In this document: in pieces, positions 6,690-14,006 of the stretch
Layout of the letters: each line of letters starts with the position of its first letter
Numbering within the stretch: the stretch's first letter is position 1
DNA from: Natronohydrobacter sp.
GTDB lineage: Bacteria > Pseudomonadota > Alphaproteobacteria > Rhodobacterales > Rhodobacteraceae
DNA length: 14,350 nucleotides
Reading direction: 5' to 3'
NCBI GenBank assembly: GCA_007118445.1
Contig: SKRP01000179.1
Coordinates: 1-14,350 of the forward strand
Position numbers and translations under genes: made by a program
Notes under the pieces: model-generated
What the model was told of the DNA's origin: nothing
The model's input: the letters and a program-made list of their open reading frames with translations, nothing else
Databases searched by the model: none

Positions 6690-7949
6690 ATGAGTCTCTC
6701 GACCCGTCTGAATGTGCGGCAGTCGCAGGTTTTCCGGCTCGGGCAGGTGGCTACTGTCCTTCAGATGTCGGGGGAGCAACTGGACGATCACTTGTTGGAG
6801 ACCGCGCGGGACAATCCGTTTCTTGTGGTCCGTCGGCGCGGGGCGACGGCGCTGCGCGCGGGCAATCTGCATGATTTTCTCGATACGGCTCTGGCCGCTG
6901 AACCCTCGAGTCTCTACGAGCATGTCACGCGCGAACTCGCCGGTCTGATCGCGCATGGCGGACCGATGGAGCGGCTGGTCATGGCCCTGATCGAAGCGCT
7001 GGAGCCCACTGGCTGGCTGGGCACTGCGGTTGATGACATCGCCGCACAGCTCTGTCTGGAGCCGCATCTTGTGGAGAACGGGCTCAGACTGGTCCAGCGC
7101 CGTGTATCACCTGCCGGGCTTTTCGCCCGTGACTTGCGGGAATGTCTGCACTTGCAGCTTGAAGATCATGGTCTGCTGAATGATGATATCAGATGCGTTC
7201 TCAGTAAACTGGATCTGCTTGAACGCGGCGGTCCCGAGGCGCTCGCAAGTGCGACGGGGCTGTCGCTGGAAACAGTCTCGCGTCAACTCGCCCGACTGCG
7301 TCGGCTGGATCCCAAGCCCGGCAGCCGTTTCTCAACCGATCTGACCCTGATGCGCGAACCTGATGTGCGGGTAGAGCCGCGGGGCAACCGATGGGTTGCC
7401 ATCCTGAAGCCGTCCCTTGAGACGCAGGTATCGCTTCAGGCCGGGGCTGCGGAGAAAAGCTCGCCAGCGATGCGGCAGGCACTTGCCCAGGCGCGCGCAA
7501 TCAGACATGCGGTTGATTTGCGCCACAACGCGTTAAAGCAGATCATGCAGGTTGTCCTGGCGGTTCAGGGCGATTTTTTCCGAGATGGTGCAGCGGCCCT
7601 CCGGCCCCTTTCCCTGTCGGCCATTGCCGAGAAGACCGGCTTTCACCTCAGCACTGTCAGCCGGGTCTTGAACGGTCTGCTTGTCGAGGGGCCCAACGGA
7701 ATCATATCCGCCAGAAACCTGTGTCCCCATTCTGCCGCACATGCCTGTGCGGATGGGCCGTCCAAGCCTCAGGTGATGGCGAGACTGCGCGAAGCCCTCG
7801 CGAATGAAAACGCCAGACATCCGTTGTCCGACCAGAGGCTCTCGGAATTGCTGAAGTCCGAGGGTCTGTTGGTGTCGCGTCGTGTTGTTGCCAGGTATCG
7901 CCAGGAGCTCGGGTTTCCGAGCGCGTCACAGCGGCGTCGGCTCAGCTGA
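6690..7949 (+). CDS. rpoN: RNA polymerase sigma-54 factor, divergent paralogue
   Basis: A protein of 419 residues, shorter than most RpoN proteins. The start at 6690 has GGAG 8 bases upstream. Sigma-54 hallmarks: LDPKPG at 206-211 in the core-binding part, the helix-turn-helix near 309-335 (AIAEKTGFHLSTVSRVLNG), and an RpoN box at 396-405 (SRRVVARYRQ against the usual ARRTVAKYRE), followed by Pro/Ser/Arg as in the family. Region I at residues 1-45, which contacts activators, departs strongly from the usual Gln/Leu-rich 'MTPQLQQAIKLLQLS' form and reads RLGQVATVLQMS. The acidic region II is almost absent. It ends about 250 bases before a sigma-54-type promoter driving prmA, so it is probably a pathway-dedicated sigma factor; the housekeeping RpoN could also read that promoter. 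Confidence 0.93.
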   Translation: MSLSTRLNVRQSQVFRLGQVATVLQMSGEQLDDHLLETARDNPFLVVRRRGATALRAGNLHDFLDTALAAEPSSLYEHVTRELAGLIAHGGPMERLVMALIEALEPTGWLGTAVDDIAAQLCLEPHLVENGLRLVQRRVSPAGLFARDLRECLHLQLEDHGLLNDDIRCVLSKLDLLERGGPEALASATGLSLETVSRQLARLRRLDPKPGSRFSTDLTLMREPDVRVEPRGNRWVAILKPSLETQVSLQAGAAEKSSPAMRQALAQARAIRHAVDLRHNALKQIMQVVLAVQGDFFRDGAAALRPLSLSAIAEKTGFHLSTVSRVLNGLLVEGPNGIISARNLCPHSAAHACADGPSKPQVMARLREALANENARHPLSDQRLSELLKSEGLLVSRRVVARYRQELGFPSASQRRRLS

Positions 7950-7965
7950 TCTCATCAGAGCAGAT

Positions 7966-8016
7966 CCCCCGGTTGGATCACTCACCCGGCATTCATGGCT
8001 GATGGCCGACCGGGGG
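7966..8016 (+). terminator. stem-loop after rpoN
   Basis: CCCCCGGTTGG (7966-7976) pairs with CCGACCGGGGG (8006-8016), an 11-bp stem with one G-U wobble and a 29-nt loop, 16 bases after the rpoN stop codon. It probably insulates rpoN from the prm promoter region. It lacks a T tract. Confidence 0.5.
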
Positions 8017-8027
8017 CAGAACCGTCA

Positions 8028-8090
8028 TGTAAAATAGATGCATCTCAAATGTAACGTAATGACGTCCTCAGTGTTACACAGAGTGTAACG
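8028..8090 (+). promoter_or_regulatory. candidate enhancer-binding-protein sites (UAS) of the prm operon
   Basis: The array contains TGTAAAATAG (8028-8037), TGTAACG (8050-8056), TGTTACA (8072-8078) and TGTAACG (8084-8090). The last two form an inverted pair with a 5-bp spacer. They lie about 134 to 174 bases upstream of the predicted start of transcription, the usual place for sigma-54 activator sites. TGTTAC/GTAACA dyads are known from other NtrC-family regulators such as CbrB. Which protein binds here is not shown. Confidence 0.6.
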
Positions 8091-8155
8091 AAATGTATCA
8101 ATAGCATGTTTCTGCCGAAACGCTGGCGGGTCTCTGGAATCCACGCAAAAAAAAT

Positions 8156-8168
8156 AATCAAAAAATAT
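8156..8168 (+). promoter_or_regulatory. IHF-like site
   Basis: AATCAAAAAATAT matches the IHF consensus WATCAANNNNTTR with one mismatch. It lies in a strongly AT-rich stretch between the activator sites and the -24 element, where DNA bending is expected in sigma-54 promoters. A second one-mismatch match in the other orientation is at 8175-8187. Confidence 0.45.
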
Positions 8169-8197
8169 ACATTATTAACAGTTGATTAGATTGCATT

Positions 8198-8213
8198 TGG
8201 CCTGCGCACTGCC
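8198..8213 (+). promoter_or_regulatory. sigma-54 (-24/-12) promoter of the prm operon
   Basis: TGGCCTGCGCACTGCC has the invariant GG (8199-8200) and GC (8211-8212) at the exact 10-base spacing, against consensus TGGCAC-N5-TTGC. Transcription should start near 8224. Activator sites and an IHF-like site lie upstream in the right order, and a sigma-54 gene sits next door. Confidence 0.75.
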
Positions 8214-8223
8214 CTGAATCGGT

Positions 8224-8487
8224 CTATTTGGAACCGGGTTTGCATAAAGAAAGACATAACACTCGATCAACCAATGTGTTGGCCGAAAAAGAACGAAGGA
8301 AGGGAGGAGAGACACTGTTCACACCGACAGCGCAGGCTGTGGGTGGGTGACAGGGCAACTCGACCTTCTCCACCTTTGCCGAGAATCCGTGCGATGCGGT
8401 CAGATACCGTATCGCATGACATGAAACGGCGAAAGCCGCCAAACGCGACCGTGTGAACGGTCTCAGAGCTTTAAGGAGGCTCATGGC
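8224..8487 (+). other. structured 5' leader of prmA
   Basis: About 264 nt of predicted untranslated leader. Hairpins visible: 8327-8340 (ACAGC/GCTGT, loop GCAG); 8391-8415 (10-bp stem with one G-U, loop CAGAT); 8427-8438 (CGGC/GCCG closed by a GAAA tetraloop); 8447-8462 (GACCGT/ACGGTC closed by a GTGA tetraloop). The last ends 10 bases before the AAGGAGG ribosome site (8473-8479). An unused ribosome-site-like GGGAGGA lies at 8302-8308. The role is unknown: mRNA stability, translational control or a binding site are all possible. Confidence 0.5.
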
Positions 8488-10152
8488 ATGACTTTGACGC
8501 TTAACAAGATCACGTCACAGCGTGGAATCTCGGTCGGGGAGGCGACCAAGAAAATCGCGGATCTGGGATGGAACCCGTCCTATGTCCAGGAAGCCGCGAC
8601 TTTCCCGACGGACTACAAGATCACCAAGGCCCCGCGCGACCCGATGAAGCAGGTGCTGCGGTCCTACTTCCCGATGGAAGAAGAGAAGGACAACCGCGTT
8701 TACGGCGCACTCGACGCGGCTCTGCGCGGTGATATGTTCCGCAATGTGGAACCGCGCTGGGTCGAATGGATGAAGCTGTTCCTGGCGATCATTCCTTTCC
8801 CCGAAATCTCGGCAGCGCGCTCGATGGCGATGGTGGCCCGGCTGGCCCCCGGCGAGGATCTGCGCACGGGTTTCACCATGCAGATGGTCGATGAATTCCG
8901 GCACTCCACGATTCAGATGAACCTGAAGAAGTGGTATATGGAAAACTATATCGACCCGGCAGGTTTTGACATTACCGAAGAAGCCTTCGGGAAATGCTAT
9001 GCCACGACCATCGGTCGCCAGTTCGGCGAAGGGTTCATCACCGGCGACACCATGACCGCCGCCTGCATGTATCTGACCGTGGTTGCCGAAACTGCCTTCA
9101 CGAACACGCTTTTCGTGGCCATGCCGTCAGAAGCCGCCCGCAATGGCGACTATGCGCTGCCCACCGTGTTCCTGTCGGTGCAATCGGATGAAAGCCGCCA
9201 TATCGGTAACGGCCATTCGCTGCTGATGGCCGCTCTGAAAGAGCCGGAAAACCACCTGCTGCTTGAGCGCGACCTGCGCTATGCGTTCTGGCAGAACCAT
9301 GCCATCGTCGATGCTGCGATCGGGACGATCATCGAATACGGCACCACCAACCGCGACAAGGAAAAGGAATCCTATGCGGAAATGTGGCATCGCTGGATCT
9401 TCGAGGATTACTACCGCACCTATATGCTTCCGCTCGAAAAATACGGCGTGAAAATCCATCACGACGACGTGCAGGAAGCCTGGAAGCGCATCACCGAGCG
9501 CAACTATGTCCACAAGGTCGCGCAGTTCTTCGCGGTCGGCTGGCCGGTGAATTTCTGGCGGATCGAAGCCCAGACCGAAAAGGATTTCGAGTGGTTCGAG
9601 AACAAGTATCCGGGCTGGTATGCAGAATTCGGCGAGTTCTGGAAATGGTATGCCAAGCTCTCGAAGCCCGGCGAAACGGTCATCACCTTCAACCAGGACA
9701 CGGGCTATGTCTATCCGCATCGCTGCTGGTCCTGCCTGGTGCCGTGCCTGATCCGCGAGGATATGGTTGTCGACCAGATCGATGGTCAGTGGCACACCTT
9801 CGCTCATGAACTGGACCGCTGGACCGCTGTCGAGGCCTTCTCTGACGAATATCAGGGTCGTCCGACGCCGGCGATGGGCAAGTTCTCGGGCAAGCGCGAA
9901 TGGGAAACTGTCTATGACGGCTGGGATCTGGCAGATGCCATCGTCGATCTGAACTTCGTGCGCGAAGATGGTCAGACCCTGACGGCCCAGCCGCATCTGC
10001 GCTTCGACAACAAGGACATGTGGAAGCTTGAGCATGTGCGCGGACACACGCTGCGCTCGCCGCTCAACATGCTGCGCGCGATGTCGGATGACGAACGCAA
10101 CGCGCATGTCGCGGAATACCGCAAGGGCTTCACCATCAACCCCTGCAACTGA
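8488..10152 (+). CDS. prmA: soluble di-iron monooxygenase hydroxylase, alpha subunit (propane/acetone type)
   Basis: A protein of 554 residues. The start at 8488 has AAGGAGG 8 bases upstream; the ATG at 8483 is too close. It is the catalytic subunit that activates O2 at a carboxylate-bridged di-iron centre. Ligands are in place at Glu106 (FPEISAAR), Glu136/His139 (DEFRHS), Glu201 (AETAFT) and Glu235/His238 (DESRHI), with the same spacings as MmoX of methane monooxygenase (114, 144/147, 209, 243/246). Thr205 matches the active-site Thr213 of MmoX. The whole sequence follows PrmA/MimA of group V, including RSYFPMEEEKDNRVYGA and QFGEGFITGD. Likely substrates are propane, other short alkanes, acetone or phenols; the actual one cannot be read. 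The C-terminal region keeps one Cys pair (Cys413, Cys416) but seems to lack the second pair. Confidence 0.95.
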   Translation: MTLTLNKITSQRGISVGEATKKIADLGWNPSYVQEAATFPTDYKITKAPRDPMKQVLRSYFPMEEEKDNRVYGALDAALRGDMFRNVEPRWVEWMKLFLAIIPFPEISAARSMAMVARLAPGEDLRTGFTMQMVDEFRHSTIQMNLKKWYMENYIDPAGFDITEEAFGKCYATTIGRQFGEGFITGDTMTAACMYLTVVAETAFTNTLFVAMPSEAARNGDYALPTVFLSVQSDESRHIGNGHSLLMAALKEPENHLLLERDLRYAFWQNHAIVDAAIGTIIEYGTTNRDKEKESYAEMWHRWIFEDYYRTYMLPLEKYGVKIHHDDVQEAWKRITERNYVHKVAQFFAVGWPVNFWRIEAQTEKDFEWFENKYPGWYAEFGEFWKWYAKLSKPGETVITFNQDTGYVYPHRCWSCLVPCLIREDMVVDQIDGQWHTFAHELDRWTAVEAFSDEYQGRPTPAMGKFSGKREWETVYDGWDLADAIVDLNFVREDGQTLTAQPHLRFDNKDMWKLEHVRGHTLRSPLNMLRAMSDDERNAHVAEYRKGFTINPCN

Positions 10153-10163
10153 AACCGGAACTA

Positions 10164-10189
10164 CCGGAAGCCGCGCCTGCGGCTTCCGG
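10164..10189 (+). other. intercistronic hairpin between prmA and prmB
   Basis: CCGGAAGCCGC (10164-10174) pairs perfectly with GCGGCTTCCGG (10179-10189) around a GCCT loop, 11 bases after the prmA stop. A smaller palindrome (CGCGCAATTTGCGCG) follows at 10201-10215. With no T tract, it more likely protects the prmA message or attenuates readthrough than fully terminates. Confidence 0.6.
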
Positions 10190-10238
10190 ACCAGCAGAAG
10201 CGCGCAATTTGCGCGTGACGTTCTTGAGGGAGGAACGA

Positions 10239-11297
10239 ATGACGGAAGTTTACAACGTCCGTTTGGAGCCGGTGGGCGTGGAATTCGAGGTCGAAGACGG
10301 GGAAACCGTGCTCGATGCTGCTTTCCGGCAGGGAATTGCATTGCCGCATGGCTGCAAGGAAGGGCAGTGCTCTGCCTGCAAATGCGTCCAGCTCGATGGC
10401 GAGACCGAGATGCTGAAATACTCGACCTTTGCGCTCAGCGAGATGGAAAAGGACAGCGGACATATCCTGATGTGCCGGACTGTGGTGCATAGCGATGTCG
10501 AGATAGAGCTGCTGAATTATGATGAGGAAGCGCTGTCCAAGTCGATTCCGGTGCGGAAATACTCGGGCAAGATCGTCGATTTCCAGAAGCTGACCCATGA
10601 TATACGGGGCGTTCAGATCGAATTGGAGTCTCCACTCAAATTCTGGGCGGGCCAATATGTCGACATCACGGTCAGGACAGAAGCGGGGGAGGAGATTACA
10701 CGCTCGTTCTCCATGGCAAATCCGCCGAGCGAAGCCGAGAAACTCGGATTCATCATCAAGAAATACCCCGACGGACGATTCTCCAACGAACTCGACGACG
10801 GAGGAATCAAGGCCGGTGCCGAAGTCACAGTCGAAGGCCCCTACGGGATGTGCTTCCGACGCGAAGGACGGCAAGGACCGGTGATCCTTGTCGGGGCGGG
10901 TTCGGGCATGTCCCCGGTCTGGTCGATCCTGAGCGACCATATTGCCAGCGGCGAGGGCCGCCCGGTCTATTTCTTCTACGGGGCCAGAACCCAGGATGAT
11001 CTGTTCAAGCTTGACGAGATCGCATCCCTGACCACGGCCAATCCGTCGGTGGAATTCATCCCGGTCCTCAGCCATGCCGAGGATGATGCCGGTTGGAGCG
11101 GAGAGCGCGGTTTTGTGCATGAAGTGGTTGATCGGCGGCTGCGCGAGATGGGTGTTGACGGGGAAGGCGATGTCTATGCCTGCGGCCCGCCGCCGATGAT
11201 CGATGCGCTGACGCCTGTGCTGTTCATGCATGATTTCGACACGGATCACATCTTCTTCGACAAGTTCACGCCGACTTCCGGTTCTTCGGGCCACTGA
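10239..11297 (+). CDS. prmB: monooxygenase reductase component, [2Fe-2S]/FAD
   Basis: A protein of 352 residues. The start at 10239 follows GGGAGGA (10228-10234); the in-frame TTG at 10209 lacks a ribosome site. It passes electrons from NADH to the hydroxylase. The N-terminal plant-type ferredoxin domain has Cys39, Cys44, Cys47 and Cys79 (C-x4-C-x2-C...C, in HGCKEGQCSACKC and ILMC). The FAD domain has RSFSMANPP at 155-163. The NAD domain has VGAGSGMSPV at 218-227 and YACGPPPM at 313-320. Length and order fit PrmB/MimB/MmoC reductases. The gene position between alpha and beta subunits is diagnostic of group V clusters, unlike group III methane monooxygenases, where the reductase is last. Confidence 0.95.
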   Translation: MTEVYNVRLEPVGVEFEVEDGETVLDAAFRQGIALPHGCKEGQCSACKCVQLDGETEMLKYSTFALSEMEKDSGHILMCRTVVHSDVEIELLNYDEEALSKSIPVRKYSGKIVDFQKLTHDIRGVQIELESPLKFWAGQYVDITVRTEAGEEITRSFSMANPPSEAEKLGFIIKKYPDGRFSNELDDGGIKAGAEVTVEGPYGMCFRREGRQGPVILVGAGSGMSPVWSILSDHIASGEGRPVYFFYGARTQDDLFKLDEIASLTTANPSVEFIPVLSHAEDDAGWSGERGFVHEVVDRRLREMGVDGEGDVYACGPPPMIDALTPVLFMHDFDTDHIFFDKFTPTSGSSGH

Positions 11298-11308
11298 ACC
11301 GGCCCGAA
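11285..11308 (+). other. hairpin spanning the prmB stop codon
   Basis: TTCGGGCC (11285-11292) pairs perfectly with GGCCCGAA (11301-11308); the TGA stop at 11295-11297 lies in the 8-nt loop. It is probably an mRNA processing or stability element between the reductase and beta-subunit cistrons. Confidence 0.4.
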
Positions 11309-11343
11309 CGCTAGCGACGTGAAACAAACCAAGGGAGGCTACC

Positions 11344-12405
11344 ATGGTAGCAACATCAAGTTCAGTCGGTTCCGGTGCTGCGGGTGCGGCGACTTTCATC
11401 GGCTCGAACAGCCGCCGCTATAATTACTTCCAGCCGCGCGGCAAGCGGGCGACGCATTACGAGGATGTCACGGTTGACGTGCAGCCCGATCCCGAACGCT
11501 ACCTGATCCAGAACTGGATCATCGAGTTCGAGGGCGGCAAGGGCGGCGGGGCCTACCGCAAGGACAGCACGGCGGCGCTGTCGAGCAACTGGCACGCTTT
11601 CCGTGCGCCCGATCAGGAATGGGAACGCACCCATTTCCAGCGCCAGTCCAAAATCGAGACCATGGTGCAGAATGTGATCTCGAATGCCCGCAAGGCCGGT
11701 GCGCACAAGGTCTTTGACAAGGCCTGGCTCACCATCCTGCAAAAGCATCTGGGCGCCTGGAAACATGCCGAATTCGGTATGGGCACCTCGCTGATGCAGG
11801 CGCAGCGCTACGGCTATACCCAGATGATCAACAACGCCACGCTGACCAATTCCTCCTACAAGATGCGGCTGGCGCAGGATATCACGCTCTATCTGGCCGA
11901 GATCGGGATGGAAATCGACGGCTGGAACGATGAGCTGGGCAAGCAGACCTGGCTTGAGGATCCGATCTGGCAGCCGACCCGCGAGGCGATCGAGACGATC
12001 ATGGGTTGCGAAGACTATCTTGAGCAGTATTTCGCGATCAATATCGTCTTTGAACCGCTGGTGGGCGAGTTGATCCGGTCGGGCTTCTTCATGCAGGCGG
12101 CTGCTGCCAATAATGATTTCATCACACCGCCGGTGATTTCCGCAGCCGAGGCCGATTACGAGCGCAATCTCGCGAATACGGTCGATCTGATCTATCTGCT
12201 GGCCAATGACGAGACCCATGCCGATCACAACCGCAAACTGTTCCGGTCCTGGATCGCGAAACATGGTGATCTGGCCGAGAAAGCCGCGACGGCGCTGCAG
12301 CCGATCTGGTCGCAGCCGCATTCCAAGCCGGTCTCCTTCCAGGATGTGAAGGAAGTCTCGCGCGAGCGCTTGTCCCAGATCCTCGGCGAGCTTGGCCTCA
12401 ACTGA
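11344..12405 (+). CDS. prmC: soluble di-iron monooxygenase hydroxylase, beta subunit
   Basis: A protein of 353 residues, starting at 11344 behind GGGAGG (11333-11338). It is a ferritin-like but iron-free subunit that pairs with PrmA in the hydroxylase core. Family features seen: RRYNYFQPRGKRATHYEDVT near the N-terminus, VQPDPERYLIQNW, HLGAWKHAEFGMG in the helical core, and LLANDETHADHN with RSWIAKHG near the C-terminus. A full ExxH pair set for iron is not present, as expected. It lies 46 bases after prmB and 22 bases before prmD, so it is cotranscribed. Confidence 0.94.
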   Translation: MVATSSSVGSGAAGAATFIGSNSRRYNYFQPRGKRATHYEDVTVDVQPDPERYLIQNWIIEFEGGKGGGAYRKDSTAALSSNWHAFRAPDQEWERTHFQRQSKIETMVQNVISNARKAGAHKVFDKAWLTILQKHLGAWKHAEFGMGTSLMQAQRYGYTQMINNATLTNSSYKMRLAQDITLYLAEIGMEIDGWNDELGKQTWLEDPIWQPTREAIETIMGCEDYLEQYFAINIVFEPLVGELIRSGFFMQAAAANNDFITPPVISAAEADYERNLANTVDLIYLLANDETHADHNRKLFRSWIAKHGDLAEKAATALQPIWSQPHSKPVSFQDVKEVSRERLSQILGELGLN

Positions 12406-12427
12406 TCATCCAGCAAGGAAAACAATC

Positions 12428-12802
12428 ATGTCAACCATAGCGCGCAACGCTTCGAACAAGAACATCTTCAAGTCGATGCAAGACATCGACATGACATCGC
12501 GTGAAGTGTCGCACCAATGCGGTGTCACCATGAATGACTCGGTCGAGGCACGAGCCATCGCCGAATTCATGGAAGAGAACAATGATTCCGTGACGGTCAC
12601 ATACAACCCGGCAACCATCCGGATCGATGGCGAAGGCAAGCTGATCTTCAAGATGGATGAGATCACCGAGTATCTTGGCCGCGAGATGACGGCAGAGATC
12701 TTCGAGGTGAACACCTCGACCCATTATGGCCGGATGGTCCGGGTCGATGACAACACGGTCATTCTCTTCGGGGATATGAACGAAGTGATGGAATATATCT
12801 GA
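12428..12802 (+). CDS. prmD: monooxygenase coupling/effector protein
   Basis: A protein of 124 residues. The start at 12428 has AAGGAA 7 bases upstream; an in-frame ATG at 12392 overlaps prmC and has no ribosome site. This cofactor-free protein (MmoB/PrmD/MimD family) binds the hydroxylase and tunes the di-iron site and substrate access. Family signature: SHQCGVTMNDSVEARAIAEF, then YNPATIRIDGEGKL and a C-terminal FGDMNEVMEYI. The N-terminal tail (STIARNASNKNIFKSM) may contact the hydroxylase, as the MmoB tail does. It ends 13 bases before a strong hairpin. Confidence 0.93.
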   Translation: MSTIARNASNKNIFKSMQDIDMTSREVSHQCGVTMNDSVEARAIAEFMEENNDSVTVTYNPATIRIDGEGKLIFKMDEITEYLGREMTAEIFEVNTSTHYGRMVRVDDNTVILFGDMNEVMEYI

Positions 12803-12814
12803 CCGCCCGCCGAT

Positions 12815-12839
12815 GTGGACGCGGCTTGGTCGCGTCCAC
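12815..12839 (+). other. intercistronic hairpin after prmD
   Basis: GTGGACGCG (12815-12823) pairs perfectly with CGCGTCCAC (12831-12839) around a 7-nt loop, 12 bases after the prmD stop. No T tract follows. It separates the four monooxygenase genes from the accessory genes and may lower expression of the latter. The rest of the gap to 12976 is GC-rich with short palindromes. Confidence 0.5.
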
Positions 12840-12976
12840 CACTGCCAACGGCCAGATGCAGACCCTCATGCCGGTCATCATGCTGCGCGCGTTGGCTGAT
12901 CCGTGACGGGCGCGGCTGCGCAGCGATGCGCGGCCTGCGCTGGACGCAGAGAAAACCAGACAACCAGGAGGACAAG

Positions 12977-14002
12977 ATGTTCAAAACACCCGAAGGCAAG
13001 GAAATCTTCGTGATTGACGGCCATACGCATTTCTGGGACGGCAGCCCGGAAAATCAGGCGAACATCCACGGCAAGCAATTCATCGATTGCTTCTATGCCT
13101 ATCACACGAACCTCAGCCCCACGGAAGAGTTGTGGGAAAAGCCGCGCTTCGAGAAATACAGCGAAGATGATATCTATCGTGACCTGTTCATCGATGGTCC
13201 CGATGACATGGCGATCATTCAGTCCACCTATCTGCGGGATTTCTACAAGAACGGCTTCTCGTCGATCGAACGCAGCAGCAAGATGGCGGCGCGCCATCCG
13301 GAGCGCTTTATCGTCAATGGCTCGTTCGATCCGCGCGATGGTGAAAAGGCGCTCGAATATATCCACTACATGAAGGAAGAATTCGATATCAAGGGTGTCA
13401 AGATGTACACCGCCGAATGGAATGGCGACAGCAAGGGCTGGGCGCTGAATGATCCTTCGGCCTATAAATGCTTCGAGCTGTGCGACAAGCTGGGCATCCG
13501 CAATATCCATGTCCACAAGGGCCCGACGATCATTCCGCTGTCGAAGGATGCCTTTGACGTCCACGACGTTGATTACGCAGCGACCGATTTCCAGAACCTG
13601 AACTGGATCATCGAACATTGCGGCCTGCCGCGGCTGGACGATTTCTGCTGGATCGCGACCCAGGAAACCAATGTCTATGGCGGTCTGGCAGTGGCATTGC
13701 CCTTCATCCATTCGCGGCCGCGCTATTTCGCCGAAGTGATGGCGGAATTGCTGTGGTGGGTCGGTGAAGACAAGATCCTCTTCGGGTCCGATTATGCGAT
13801 CTGGACCCCGAAATGGCTGGTCGAAAAGCTCTGGGCCTTCCAGATCCCGGAAGACATCTCTTCCGAAAGGGGCGGGGTGCAGCTGACCGATGAGATCAAG
13901 GAGAAGATCCTCGGGCTCAACGCGGCCAAGCTTTATGGCATCGATGTCGAGGCCAAGAAGAAGCAGCTTGCCGGGGCACCTGTCCAGATCGCGGCGGAGT
14001 GA
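12977..14002 (+). CDS. metal-dependent amidohydrolase (Amidohydro_2 family), prm-associated
   Basis: A protein of 341 residues. The start at 12977 follows AGGAGG (12966-12971); an upstream in-frame extension to 12815 is GC-rich and not protein-like. TIM-barrel metal ligands are visible: His16 and His18 (DGHTHFW), a His178-x-His180 pair (NIHVHKG), His214 (IIEHCG) and Asp272 (LFGSDYAIW). The C-terminus ILGLNAAKLYGI is typical of PF04909. Related genes sit at the same place in mycobacterial mimABCD and other proteobacterial prm clusters, so the link is conserved. The reaction is not established: it may hydrolyse or decarboxylate an intermediate, or assist assembly of the enzyme. Confidence 0.88.
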   Translation: MFKTPEGKEIFVIDGHTHFWDGSPENQANIHGKQFIDCFYAYHTNLSPTEELWEKPRFEKYSEDDIYRDLFIDGPDDMAIIQSTYLRDFYKNGFSSIERSSKMAARHPERFIVNGSFDPRDGEKALEYIHYMKEEFDIKGVKMYTAEWNGDSKGWALNDPSAYKCFELCDKLGIRNIHVHKGPTIIPLSKDAFDVHDVDYAATDFQNLNWIIEHCGLPRLDDFCWIATQETNVYGGLAVALPFIHSRPRYFAEVMAELLWWVGEDKILFGSDYAIWTPKWLVEKLWAFQIPEDISSERGGVQLTDEIKEKILGLNAAKLYGIDVEAKKKQLAGAPVQIAAE

Positions 14003-14006
14003 TCCG

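Noticed and set aside
5608..6693. 361-codon open frame on the plus strand
   Set aside because: Rich in Arg, Gly, His and Cys as antisense frames are. It overlaps the 59-aa gene and rpoN and lacks a ribosome site. The minus-strand 321-aa frame is more protein-like.
8274..8456. 60-codon frame in the prmA leader
   Set aside because: No ribosome site, Arg/Pro-rich unnatural composition, and it overlaps three RNA hairpins.
9127..10341. 404-codon open frame on the minus strand
   Set aside because: It is antisense to prmA, whose product is unmistakable; the long frame is a by-product of GC-rich codon use.
10161..11399. 412-codon open frame on the minus strand
   Set aside because: It is antisense to prmB, which has all reductase motifs.
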